This document shows, piece after piece, positions 26,899 to 35,110 of a DNA stretch of 40,252 nucleotides. The translations under genes and the position numbers were made by a program. The notes under the pieces are model-generated. The model did no database searches and was not told the DNA's origin. It saw only the letters and a program-made list of their open reading frames with translations. The DNA is taken from contig CALDYJ010000096.1 in assembly GCA_937941095.1 (NCBI GenBank), positions 1-40,252 on the forward strand, in the 5' to 3' direction. Position 1 is the first letter of the stretch. Each line of letters begins with the position of its first letter. The DNA comes from an uncultured Saprospiraceae bacterium. Lineage in GTDB: Bacteria; Bacteroidota; Bacteroidia; Chitinophagales; Saprospiraceae.

Positions 26899-27660
26899 AT
26901 GATGTTTCGTATTGGAGTTTTAATGGTTGCGTTCATTTTTGGAGTTTCAGCTTATCTAAGTGGACAAGCTGATGATTTTAAAAAAGGCTTAGCGCTCTTT
27001 GAAAACAAAAATTACGAAGCATCTGCAGAGAAATTTGAATCCATTCTTCAAACAGGTCAATCTTCTTCTGAACTTTACTATAATTTAGGGAATGCTTATT
27101 TTCAAAATAAAGAAGCCGTAAAAGCGATTTTAAACTATGAAAAAGCACTAAAACTAAATCCAAGATTTGTAGAAGCAAAATTCAACTTAAAAATTGCTTT
27201 AGAAGAAAACAATAATGAAATGATTGAAGTTCCAGATTTTTTCTTAACCAAAATTTGGAGAAACATACATACCATTGCCTCGAGTAATGTCTGGTCGATT
27301 CTATTCTTAATTAGTTTTTGGACAACAGTAGCTTGTTTTATATTTTGGTTGCTAGGGAAAGTTAGAAAACAGAAAAAACAAGCTTTCCTCTTTGGTTTAT
27401 TGCTTTTAGTGATAGCAATATTTAGCTTTTTTCTTTCTTCTTCTCAATATGAATGGGAAACATCAGATGATTCAGCTTTGGTTATGGTTGAAAATTTAAA
27501 ATTGAAATCTGCACCTGAAGCAGAAAATAAACCCATCCTTGATTTGCAGCCTGGCACAAAACTCTATTTCATTGATAAGATAGGAGAATGGTACAAAGTC
27601 AAACTAAAGAATGGCCAGATTGGTTGGTTGAAAGGTGAACATGGTTTGGAAAGAATTTAA
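26899..27660 (+). CDS. BatE-like TPR and SH3-domain membrane protein
   Basis: The protein has 253 residues. Signal sequence (about 1-22), TPR repeats at about 25-90 (YYNLGNAYFQNKEAVKAILNYEKALKLNP is canonical), two hydrophobic helices at about 130-150 and 155-175, and a bacterial SH3 domain at about 195-253 (LKLKSAPEAENKPILDLQPGT...WYKVKLKNGQIGWLKGE). This is the BatE layout from the Bacteroides aerotolerance (batA-batE) operon, but no other bat gene is in the window. It lies 3 bp after the OstA-like gene. Two adjacent ATG codons could both serve as start. Confidence 0.82.
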   Translation: MMFRIGVLMVAFIFGVSAYLSGQADDFKKGLALFENKNYEASAEKFESILQTGQSSSELYYNLGNAYFQNKEAVKAILNYEKALKLNPRFVEAKFNLKIALEENNNEMIEVPDFFLTKIWRNIHTIASSNVWSILFLISFWTTVACFIFWLLGKVRKQKKQAFLFGLLLLVIAIFSFFLSSSQYEWETSDDSALVMVENLKLKSAPEAENKPILDLQPGTKLYFIDKIGEWYKVKLKNGQIGWLKGEHGLERI

Positions 27661-27741
27661 GCATACTCTTCTGTTACATCTCACATACTTATCGTTAATA
27701 ATATATAATATATGCCTAATTAGACTTTGGGCATAAACAAT

Positions 27742-27770
27742 AAAAAAAGCCACACCTAAAATAGGTGTGA
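27742..27770 (-). terminator. Terminator of the rplU-rpmA operon
   Basis: An 8-bp perfect stem (27751-27758 with 27762-27769), extended by one wobble pair, is followed on the minus strand by seven T. It lies about 70 bp past the rpmA stop. Confidence 0.88.
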
Positions 27771-27838
27771 CCCAACAAAAATATAAAGCTATGAAAACTA
27801 AAACTATTGTAAATATCTGAAAAATTTAGGAATAATAC

Positions 27839-28594
27839 CTACTCTTCTTCAGAAGATTTTTTAGAATTTGGATCAATTCCTCCATCTAAATGGTCTTGCA
27901 GCTTTTCTAATTCCTCCCATTGTCCTTCAGCTGCTAATTTTGCTTGCTGTGGCCATGTGCTTGGATCGTGCATTTTGTACCTAGGACCGCCTGTTGAAAG
28001 GATTTCTTTCAATTCTTCAGTATTTGCTTGTGAAAGTCTATTCCACGAAACAATTCCTGCGCCATTCAGCAGTTCCTTTATCTTAGGACCTATACCTTCA
28101 ACAATGGTAAGGTCATTTAAGTTGTATTTTTTACCTGATACGGTTACTTTTCCGCTACTTGCTGCTACCTTCTTAGGAGCTTCAGTCTTTGGGGCCTCAG
28201 CTTTAGGAGCTTCTTTCTTTGGAGCCTCAGCTTTAGGAGCTTCCTTCTTCGGAGCAGTTGCCTTTGCTGGCGCTTCCGCAGCTATTGGAGCTGCTTTTTT
28301 CGCTTTCTTAGGCTTTGCTATTCTTTCTTCAACATAACCATCAAGAGGAGCTATGCTAACAAAGGTTCTACCGTGTTTTCTTTTGTTGAAAACAACTTTA
28401 CCATCAACTTTAGCATGTAAAGTATGGTCTCTCCCCATGTAAACGTTCTCACCAGGGTGGAATCTAGTTCCTCTTTGCCTAATGATGATGTTACCAGCGA
28501 TTGCTAATTGGCCACCGAATAACTTGACTCCCAGTCTTTTACTAATACTGTCACGTCCATTATCCGTACTACCAACACCTTTTTTATGTGCCAT
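27839..28594 (-). CDS. rpmA: Ribosomal protein L27 fused to a linker and helix-hairpin-helix domain
   Basis: The protein has 251 residues, nearly three times a normal L27. Residues 1 to about 92 are a complete L27 ([10 protein letters not shown]...LGVKLFGG...GNIIIRQRG...[17 protein letters not shown]). Residues 93-148 are a low-complexity linker with repeated KEAPKAEAP units. Residues about 150-240 hold an HhH-type fold with [19 protein letters not shown], followed by helices ([26 protein letters not shown]) and an acidic tail. L27 sits at the peptidyl-transferase centre of the 50S subunit. In many Bacteroidota a similar HhH tail is attached to L21; here L21 is standard length and the tail is on L27. 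No frameshift is involved. Confidence 0.93.
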   Translation of the reverse strand: MAHKKGVGSTDNGRDSISKRLGVKLFGGQLAIAGNIIIRQRGTRFHPGENVYMGRDHTLHAKVDGKVVFNKRKHGRTFVSIAPLDGYVEERIAKPKKAKKAAPIAAEAPAKATAPKKEAPKAEAPKKEAPKAEAPKTEAPKKVAASSGKVTVSGKKYNLNDLTIVEGIGPKIKELLNGAGIVSWNRLSQANTEELKEILSTGGPRYKMHDPSTWPQQAKLAAEGQWEELEKLQDHLDGGIDPNSKKSSEEE

Positions 28595-28612
28595 TTCTTA
28601 ATTTTTTAGTGA

Positions 28613-28924
28613 TTAACCGACGATGCTGTCGATTTTTAGTTTAGTAAATGATTGTCTGTGCCCGTTTTTAACTCTGTAGCCTTTTCTTCTCTTTTTCTTG
28701 AAGACAACTACTTTGTTCCCTTTTTGATGGCCTATAACAGTTGCTTTAACTGAAGCGCCACTAAGGTTGGGCTTACCTATATTAACGCTTTTATCGCGTC
28801 CTATCAGGTGGATTTCGTCAAAACTGACCGAATCCCCTTCTTCGGCAGATAACTGGTGGACGAAGATCTGTTGACCTTCCTCAACTTTGAATTGCTGACC
28901 AGCTATTGTCAAAATTGCATACAT
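28613..28924 (-). CDS. rplU: 50S ribosomal protein L21
   Basis: The protein has 103 residues, standard length. It starts MYAILTIAGQQFKVEEGQ, and a basic central block (KVVVFKKKRRKGYRVKNGHRQ) contains the L21 signature for 23S rRNA binding. It is the first gene of a two-gene operon, 18 bp ahead of rpmA, with a good promoter just upstream. Unlike many Bacteroidota L21 proteins it has no C-terminal HhH extension. Confidence 0.98.
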   Translation of the reverse strand: MYAILTIAGQQFKVEEGQQIFVHQLSAEEGDSVSFDEIHLIGRDKSVNIGKPNLSGASVKATVIGHQKGNKVVVFKKKRRKGYRVKNGHRQSFTKLKIDSIVG

Positions 28925-28954
28925 AAATTAAGGATTTTACTTTAAAAATGAGGG

Positions 28955-28985
28955 CAAATATACGAATTTACTATTAGAATATCAA
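28955..28985 (-). promoter_or_regulatory. Promoter of rplU-rpmA
   Basis: Reading the minus strand, TTG (28983-28985) is followed after exactly 20 bases by TATATTTG (28955-28962), a near-ideal Bacteroidota primary sigma promoter. Transcription would start near 28948, leaving a leader of about 23 nt. Confidence 0.8.
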
Positions 28986-29005
28986 TAGGAATCTTAATCA
29001 CTTCT

Positions 29006-30262
29006 TTAGATGATCTCTTTTAATTTGAACTTCTTTTTCAGCAAATTCCCATCTCTTATGATCATTAGTTTGATTTCTTTTCCAACCTTCCGTGATAACT
29101 TATGATTTAAGGTGCTTAGACTAAGTAAAAAGCTTGGTGTAGCGTTGATTCTTTTTAACTTATCACCTCTTTTAAGGCCAGCAAGATCAGCTGAAGAGTT
29201 TTCTATAACTTGCTGGATGATAAAATCCCTTCTACGGATTCCCGTCAAGATAAAAGTTAAGCCACTTTTATCATAATTATAGGCTTTCTGCCATTTTTTA
29301 GTTCCTTTAAGATAGATGTGCTCATCTAAATAATCAATAATGATCGTAAACCGATCTAATATCCTATTACCGACTATTCCATTCCTTTTTGAGACGCTGA
29401 TCGAATTTGCTAGTTCTGTATCATTTTGGAAACTACCAATTAAGTTTTCAAAACGGTAGTTAGCTATTTCCAAAGCATTCACCCTGGCGAGATAGCCCTC
29501 CAAATACCCTCCAAGACCGATACCTATATTGCATGGTAAATTGTTGGGTGGGATATTTAGTGAAGAGTCAGATTTTACATTTACTAATAGGCCTAAGTCT
29601 GCTCCAGTATCAATTAACAGTTTTGCTGGAAAGCTCACATTACCATCAATATTAATTGGAGCATTTAAGTATGGCTTAGATCTTTCAATTACAATTGGTG
29701 CTTTTTGGTACTTACTTAATTTCTTGGGAAGTTTTCGATACAACTGAATTTCCTTTTGTTGATAGTCGATCTTAACGATGTATCTTTTAAATAAATCGGC
29801 TGCAGCAATGCCATGAATTTGAATTCCGATGAATTTTTCAAAATCGATGTAATCTTCTTCAAGCACTAAAACATCTTGACTTGGAGCTTTCAAAAGGTCT
29901 GTTGACAAATGTACTTTTTGAACCAAATAAGCTGTCAATTCAGTTTTCATATCTGAGCCAAGAACTGTAAACTTCCGACCCAATTCATAACCAAACAATT
30001 CTAGCACTTCTCTTTTTGTAAATAAAGTGTTTTCAGCGCCAGTGTCGAATACAAATTTTAAAGGTAAGCTTTGGTTGAAACTCAATTCAATAATGATAAA
30101 ATTATTGATATACTCAAACGGGATTTTTGCACTGATTTTATTTTTAGGCATTAAAAAACCTATGGATTGGGCACTAAGAAAAGTACAGTTCAATAAAATA
30201 AACATACAGCCTATGCTTAGCATTAGCTTAGTATATTTTTTTTGAGTGAACGAAGTTTCCAT
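29006..30262 (-). CDS. Secreted aspartyl protease-like protein with PDZ domain
   Basis: The protein has 418 residues with a signal peptide (cleavage near LSAQ at about 32). It has two retropepsin-type DTG motifs, FVFDTGAENTLF (Asp73) and LLIDTGADLGLL (Asp218), each starting one half of an aspartyl protease fold. A PDZ domain at about 335-418 follows, with QQVIENSSADLAGLKRGDKL. Single-chain double-DTG-PDZ proteins are frequent in Bacteroidota. They are presumably periplasmic or surface proteases, but substrates are unknown. It is a single gene in this orientation, ending just upstream of the rplU promoter. Confidence 0.87.
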   Translation of the reverse strand: METSFTQKKYTKLMLSIGCMFILLNCTFLSAQSIGFLMPKNKISAKIPFEYINNFIIIELSFNQSLPLKFVFDTGAENTLFTKREVLELFGYELGRKFTVLGSDMKTELTAYLVQKVHLSTDLLKAPSQDVLVLEEDYIDFEKFIGIQIHGIAAADLFKRYIVKIDYQQKEIQLYRKLPKKLSKYQKAPIVIERSKPYLNAPINIDGNVSFPAKLLIDTGADLGLLVNVKSDSSLNIPPNNLPCNIGIGLGGYLEGYLARVNALEIANYRFENLIGSFQNDTELANSISVSKRNGIVGNRILDRFTIIIDYLDEHIYLKGTKKWQKAYNYDKSGLTFILTGIRRRDFIIQQVIENSSADLAGLKRGDKLKRINATPSFLLSLSTLNHKLSRKVGKEIKLMIIRDGNLLKKKFKLKEII

Positions 30263-30540
30263 TCTTAAATTTAATGATATTACGAATATCGGTTTACAAT
30301 CTTCAGATTATGAAGTATTATTTTATTTAAATATAAAGACAAAAAACTTGAAGATTTTTTTTCATAAAACCAGGTAAAAGTCTTTTGAACTTTATTATTG
30401 TGCTGGTCAAAAGAATCCTAGCCTCATTAAAATCTTTTATGAATAATCGGGATAATTTAAGGCTATTATTTTACTTTTCAGTCTAGTAAAGTTTTATTTA
30501 GTGCTAAATATTATAACTTTATAGAACATCGTTAAATTCT

Positions 30541-31632
30541 ATGATGAAATTAATCTTTACATTTTACTTATGTCTTTTTTCCTTCATAACTTTTTGCTTG
30601 CCAAGTATACAAGAGCAAGATGTTCATGCTCTTAAAATAAAATATCAAATATTTGTTGAAAATATTGACAGTTTAGAAGTATACAAATATGCCTTTCCTT
30701 ATGAAGAAGTTCATTACGTTGCATCTGATAAAATTCTTTCCGTCCAAAAATTTAACGATGATCAAGAAGGCAACCTCAAGATTTATGATTTGAAAGAACA
30801 AAACTATTTTTCTTGTTTTCTAAATAATATAGGAGAGAAAATAGCAGCAAAACTTCCCTTCCAAAACATTGTTAATATACTTGAGAAAAAAGAAGCGATT
30901 AAAAAATACCAAATTGCAGGAATGCCCTGTGAAAGATATGCAGCTTCTCATCAAGGAGTCTTGCTTGAAATTTTTACTACGGATATATTTGGAATAGATT
31001 TTTGCCCATTAAGCAAAACCAGCGGTTACGCAATGCAGTATTCGTATTTTGATCCTCAGTTTGGAAAAATCACTTATTTAGCCACAGAAGTTTTACCAAC
31101 CAAGGTTGACTACAATCTCTTTTCAATAGAAGAATTTAAGATACAAAGAGGTATGTTCGAAACTGAGCAATCAAAATGGAACAGCGAAATAGTTAAACAT
31201 GAGTCTTCAAGCTTTTATTCTCTCTTTAATAAAAAGATCAAATACAAATTAAAAAGCGTAGATGGACGGACTATTAATCCTGACACCCAGAAAGGCACAG
31301 TTAGTATTTTAATGTTTAGAGGGTACCTAAACCTTGGAGCAGTAGAAAAAGATGTTTACTTAAATTTCAAACAAAAGTACTCAGACAAAAACATCGATTT
31401 CTTTCCTATTGTATTTTCTGAGAGTTTGCATTTTGAGTCTTATAAGGACTTAAAGAGGTTAAATTTGAATCCTGTGCTCAGCAAAAATAAACTTACTACT
31501 CAATTTAAAGTCGAATACTATCCAACAGTAATTATCATTGATGGAGAAAATAAAGTAAGCTATTATAGAATTGGCTTTGATTCAGACCTAATTCGAGATT
31601 TAGACATAGAGATTAATAAGGCTTTAAAATGA
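30541..31632 (+). CDS. Secreted protein with thioredoxin-like C-terminal domain lacking CxxC
   Basis: The protein has 363 residues and begins at the first of two adjacent ATG codons, with a signal peptide (about 1-20). The N-terminal half has a beta-rich pattern reminiscent of Bacteroidota DUF4412/GLPGLI-type periplasmic proteins (AGMPCERYAASHQGVLLEIF); that is a weak resemblance only. Residues from about 235 resemble a redoxin/thioredoxin fold: SVDGRTI, VSILMFRGY where the WCxxC loop would be, and VEYYPTVIIIDGENKV with the cis-Pro. The active-site cysteines are missing, so it is not a standard disulfide oxidoreductase. The gene converges with the MazG-like gene with only 9 bp between stops. 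Confidence 0.65.
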   Translation: MMKLIFTFYLCLFSFITFCLPSIQEQDVHALKIKYQIFVENIDSLEVYKYAFPYEEVHYVASDKILSVQKFNDDQEGNLKIYDLKEQNYFSCFLNNIGEKIAAKLPFQNIVNILEKKEAIKKYQIAGMPCERYAASHQGVLLEIFTTDIFGIDFCPLSKTSGYAMQYSYFDPQFGKITYLATEVLPTKVDYNLFSIEEFKIQRGMFETEQSKWNSEIVKHESSSFYSLFNKKIKYKLKSVDGRTINPDTQKGTVSILMFRGYLNLGAVEKDVYLNFKQKYSDKNIDFFPIVFSESLHFESYKDLKRLNLNPVLSKNKLTTQFKVEYYPTVIIIDGENKVSYYRIGFDSDLIRDLDIEINKALK

Positions 31633-31641
31633 GTGAGCATT

Positions 31642-32139
31642 TTAATCTTCCAAAATACTTTTTAAATCAGCCGGAGAGTAATTGATAGATTTCAACGTCT
31701 TTCGATCACCTTTTCTAAACAATAAGTATTTTTCTCCTTTCTGTTCTATTTCACATGCTTCTCCTTTGGTTTCTAAATAATGTTTAGCAGATGCTTGCGC
31801 TTCTTCTAGGCTGTTACAAGCCTTACTCATGTTTGACCTTTGCACTTCATCAAAAAGAGTTTTGAATTTTTCGCCGAGACCAAATTCTAGAACTGCTCCA
31901 GATAATACATATTGAATGTCGCAAAGGGCGTCAGCGATTTCAACCAGATCATTATCTGCTATTGCTTCTTCAAGTTCCTTTAGTTCTTCAGCAATTAAGC
32001 TTACTCGAAGTGCACATCGCTTACTAGATGGAATCCCAGGTTCTTCCAAAATAGGGTGTTGGAAAGTCTCATGGAATGCTGCTACTTGGTTCAATGGATC
32101 AATTGATTCCATCTTTCTAACTTGTTTACCTGATGACAT
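31642..32139 (-). CDS. MazG-like nucleoside triphosphate pyrophosphohydrolase
   Basis: The protein has 165 residues. The all-alpha NTP-PPase signature EELKE at 51-55 and EIAD at 67-70 supplies the Mg-binding acidic residues, and DEVQRSNMSK near 98-107 matches the conserved segment of this subfamily. Members hydrolyse (d)NTPs to monophosphates and pyrophosphate, often as house-cleaning enzymes. The annotated ATG is at 32139; a second Met at residue 10 (MESIDPL) is an alternative start. The C-terminal 50 residues are a short beta extension also seen in phosphoribosyl-ATP-pyrophosphatase-like relatives. Confidence 0.82.
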   Translation of the reverse strand: MSSGKQVRKMESIDPLNQVAAFHETFQHPILEEPGIPSSKRCALRVSLIAEELKELEEAIADNDLVEIADALCDIQYVLSGAVLEFGLGEKFKTLFDEVQRSNMSKACNSLEEAQASAKHYLETKGEACEIEQKGEKYLLFRKGDRKTLKSINYSPADLKSILED

Positions 32140-32154
32140 GTATTTAATTTAATG

Positions 32155-32162
32155 CAAAGATA
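32155..32162 (-). promoter_or_regulatory. Candidate -7 element for the MazG-like gene
   Basis: On the minus strand this reads TATCTTTG, a match to TAnnTTTG, about 16 bases upstream of the ATG. No matching -33 TTG was seen at normal distance. Confidence 0.4.
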
Positions 32163-32213
32163 TTGTTTTGGACTAATTTTTCTATTTTTAAATGAACTAT
32201 AAGCCAAGGAAAC

Positions 32214-32495
32214 ATGAAATGGGTCTTTAAACTGTGCATTGCGACGAGCATATTAATTGCAATATTCATTTATGCTCAATTTGGTAAATTTAGTGAAACG
32301 GAGATGATCAATCTCTCTTTTGGTTGGTTACCCTCCTTGCTTTTTGGAATTATTGGGCAAACTATTTTTAAACAAAATCTTAAAGAAGGAAAGCAAGAGG
32401 CTTTTAATCAAGCCGCAGTAAGATCAAGTATTTATACCTTACTCATCATCATAGGCCTCTATGCATTTTATATATTCATATGGCCATCATTATGA
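32214..32495 (+). CDS. Small hypothetical membrane protein
   Basis: The protein has 93 residues with three hydrophobic segments: about 5-21 (FKLCIATSILIAIFIYA), 37-51 (FGWLPSLLFGIIGQTIF) and 70-90 (SIYTLLIIIGLYAFYIFIWP). I do not recognise a family. It is convergent with the sigma factor operon, with only 30 bp between the stops, and divergent from the MazG-like gene. A small inner-membrane protein is likely; function unknown. Confidence 0.65.
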   Translation: MKWVFKLCIATSILIAIFIYAQFGKFSETEMINLSFGWLPSLLFGIIGQTIFKQNLKEGKQEAFNQAAVRSSIYTLLIIIGLYAFYIFIWPSL

Positions 32496-32525
32496 TGAAA
32501 ATAGATAATGTTGAAAACGAAAGTT

Positions 32526-34055
32526 TTATTTTGTTGCGAAGGTATAGACATAACCCAAATGCAATCCAAAATTGGAATACTTCTGAGAGATAGCATTACC
32601 ATCTGAAGAAATAGTCTTTGTATTGAATTGAAACCTTGGTGCCAAATAGACTTCACCAAATGCATTCAGCTGTTTTCGTATATTAATACCACCAAAAAAT
32701 CCTAGCCCTACACTTCTTCTAAAGTAAGTTTCGTCATCTCTTAACCTTGCAAATGCTGGTTCGTCACCAATGTATAAAGAACCAGAAGTACGTGTTAAGA
32801 TGTTAAACTTTGCTCCAATTTCAAAGTCAATGGCAAAGCCTTCTAACAAGTGAGTATAACCAATGGAAATTGGAATATCTACTTGACTAATGGAATATGT
32901 ACTATTAATTGTATTTACGAAAGTTGAGTCACTTATCTTCTCTTCATAAATTTGAGTAATCTCAATAGTGTCATTTACAATAATGGTGTCAATTCTTACT
33001 AATTGTAAGGTAGTGTCGCTAATGGTAATGTTATTTTTTAGTTTGAATTGTTCATTCGTTTTGCTAATTGAAATACCAGGCTTAAGGTATAAACCACTGT
33101 TGTGCTTCAACTCGAAATAAGCAGCTGCTTGAAAACTTTCTAGGGTAATTTCATCTTGTTTTCTTTCCTCTAAAAGCCCCGCTGCATTTGCATCATCTGT
33201 CTCCAATTTCTTAATAGGCCATTGATAGCCAATTTCAGGAATAAAAGAAAAAGTCCATAACCTATCTTTGAAGGTAGGACAGTCTTTTAAGAGTGGTAAG
33301 AAACTAGCTGATTGAGTTTCATTTGTTTGTAAAGTAATCAATGATAAAGAGGGGATGGCCTCTATTTTCGAATTCCAAACTTGAGAATTTTCTTTAATGG
33401 TTTCCAAAGGTTTGGCATTTATGTCAGCAATAATCTCTGCTGATTTAGTTGACTTATCCAATTCCTTACTTGTAGTCTGATTTTTAGGAGACAGAATAAT
33501 TTTGTTTTCAGCAGGTATTGAAAAATGCTTAGCCGTGGAATTATTTAGATTCTTTTTAGGGTTTAAAACACTCTCTGAAGCTTGATCAATTCCTATTCCT
33601 TTAAAATATGAATTTGTGTTTATTTGTGGATTAGTTTGATCGATGATACTTTTTGCTGTCTTTGCTTCAATAATTTTTTGACTTGACTCTTGTTGTTCTA
33701 CTTCAATTATTTTGTTCTGCGCTTTTTTGCTTTGTGCAATGATTGAAGCTTCACTTGATACATTAGCTTCTATGGATAGTTGAGATTTATCTATTTCAAC
33801 AGCTTTGCTTGCTTCATTAGCTTGAATCGTATGAGCTACACTGGTACTTTTTTCAGAAAAGTAATTCGTATAAGAAAAATAAGCTATGCTTAAGAAAGCA
33901 ATTAAAAGAGCAGACGTTGATAAAAAGCCTGGAATAAATCTGCTTGGCTTTTCATTATGAATGTTAAGATCATTCAAAAGTCGATTCATATCCACCTCCT
34001 TTCTCGATTGAGAAAGTTTATCTTTTAAGCCTTTTTCGAAATCTAAATAATCCAT
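32526..34055 (-). CDS. Chimeric protein: anti-sigma-like N-terminus, one TM helix, C-terminal beta-barrel domain
   Basis: The protein has 509 residues. Residues 1-40 form a short charged cytoplasmic-type region opening with DFEKGLKDKL, the pattern typical of putative anti-sigma proteins in this phylum. A membrane helix follows at about 43-61, then a long low-complexity Ser/Lys/Gln/Asn linker (about 62-255). The C-terminal half (about 265-509) consists of alternating amphipathic strands (WTFSFIPEIGYQWP, YFELKHNSGLYLKPGISISK, VDIPISIGYTHLL, FGLHLGYVYTFATK), as in the outer membrane beta-barrel (OMP_b-brl) family. It starts 1 bp after the stop of the sigma gene, so the two are co-expressed and a regulatory link is likely. 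Confidence 0.75.
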   Translation of the reverse strand: MDYLDFEKGLKDKLSQSRKEVDMNRLLNDLNIHNEKPSRFIPGFLSTSALLIAFLSIAYFSYTNYFSEKSTSVAHTIQANEASKAVEIDKSQLSIEANVSSEASIIAQSKKAQNKIIEVEQQESSQKIIEAKTAKSIIDQTNPQINTNSYFKGIGIDQASESVLNPKKNLNNSTAKHFSIPAENKIILSPKNQTTSKELDKSTKSAEIIADINAKPLETIKENSQVWNSKIEAIPSLSLITLQTNETQSASFLPLLKDCPTFKDRLWTFSFIPEIGYQWPIKKLETDDANAAGLLEERKQDEITLESFQAAAYFELKHNSGLYLKPGISISKTNEQFKLKNNITISDTTLQLVRIDTIIVNDTIEITQIYEEKISDSTFVNTINSTYSISQVDIPISIGYTHLLEGFAIDFEIGAKFNILTRTSGSLYIGDEPAFARLRDDETYFRRSVGLGFFGGINIRKQLNAFGEVYLAPRFQFNTKTISSDGNAISQKYSNFGLHLGYVYTFATK

Positions 34056-34056
34056 T

Positions 34057-34629
34057 TTATTGATATTGAATTCTTATTTTATCCATTCTTATTTTCTCCG
34101 ACTCTTTGCAATCATTGATCATTTCGATCATTTTAGTTCTTGCTCTAGTGAGTTGAGATCTTGAAGAACTTTCTTTTATGTCCAAAGCTTCTGCTATTTC
34201 TTTGTGACTATAACCTTCAACGACATACATATTAAAAACAATCGCAGCAGATTTTGGCAATCGTTCGATCAATAGTAATAAGTCCTCTGTACTAAATTTC
34301 GCTGCAAAGTCAGGAACAAAAGTTGGGACATCATTCGTATACTCTATTTCTTCAATATTGATACTTCCAGACATTTTTTTCCTCACATTAAGTGAGCAGT
34401 TAACAGCAATTCTCTTAATCCACGCTTCAAACTTCCCTTCTTCCTTATATCCGTTGATGTATTTGAATACATTGATAAAGCAATCTTGCATAGCGTCATA
34501 GGCTAAATGTTCATCATATAAATACCTATTACAAAGCCTCAAAAGTATTGGAGCGTACTGCTTTACAAGAGCTTCCTGACATTTGGAATCTTGTCTTTTG
34601 CAACCTTCTATGATGGTATTCAGATTCAA
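34057..34629 (-). CDS. ECF-type RNA polymerase sigma factor
   Basis: The protein has 190 residues. Region 2 lies at about 20-95 with YDAMQDCFINVFKYI and FEAWIKRIAVN. Region 4 lies at about 125-180 with a helix-turn-helix YSHKEIAEALDIKESSSRSQLTRAR. The start codon is TTG at 34629: an in-frame stop (TAA) is immediately upstream, and the next Met lies inside region 2. The protein probably directs transcription of its own operon, and the downstream membrane protein may hold it inactive. The exact signal is unknown. Confidence 0.93.
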   Translation of the reverse strand: MNLNTIIEGCKRQDSKCQEALVKQYAPILLRLCNRYLYDEHLAYDAMQDCFINVFKYINGYKEEGKFEAWIKRIAVNCSLNVRKKMSGSINIEEIEYTNDVPTFVPDFAAKFSTEDLLLLIERLPKSAAIVFNMYVVEGYSHKEIAEALDIKESSSRSQLTRARTKMIEMINDCKESEKIRMDKIRIQYQ

Positions 34630-35110
34630 TTATTTAACCTTTTTCCTTTAAGTTACAAAACAACTAGGAGGAATTCCACCTACTGACTTGTCTTTAATTT
34701 TGGTTTCCCTTCATTGTGAATTTTATACAATATGTATTTAACACATGTATAAAGAATACTATAGCTTTTATTATTCTTGTTGAGCCAATCGGTTTTGGTT
34801 TTTTGAATGAAAGTTCCAGTTATTCGGCAGGAGCATATACCTCTCAAATACATGCTCTGCCTTTGTTCAACAATAAAAATCTAAATTTAGATTTTAGCGT
34901 CAACCATTATTGTTGAAATCACTGGTGGAAATATATCCAGGGTGAATTTTCTTTTAAAGACTTCATTTGATTTATTTGTAAATCCTTCCAAAACACCTAT
35001 AAAATATGGTTTTAAAGAAATTTCTATCAAATCTGTCAAATGATTCTCATATATATAATTAATGAATAAGTAAAAACGCTGCATTTGAAGCTAATTTTTT
35101 TATTTTGGAC
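34630..35110. other. Intergenic region between sigma factor and permease
   Basis: About 480 AT-rich bases between divergent genes. Near the sigma gene lies an imperfect 18-bp palindrome (34665-34682). A 66-codon plus-strand ORF (34716-34916) has no support and is not called. Just before the permease, TATTTTG resembles but does not match the -7 consensus. No RNA gene was seen. Confidence 0.5.
34665..34682. promoter_or_regulatory. Imperfect palindrome upstream of the ECF sigma gene
   Basis: TAGGAGGAATTCCACCTA is symmetrical apart from one mismatched pair (A opposite A). It lies 36-53 bases upstream of the TTG start, where an operator or autoregulated promoter would sit. No function is shown by the sequence alone. 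Confidence 0.35.

Noticed and set aside
27957..28337. Plus-strand ORF opposite rpmA with Ala/Phe/Gly repeats
   Set aside because: It is the antisense of the L27 linker repeat; the sense strand is a ribosomal protein with clear evidence.
34716..34916. 66-codon plus-strand ORF between the sigma factor and permease genes
   Set aside because: No recognisable domain, no promoter or terminator, and composition like the surrounding intergenic DNA.
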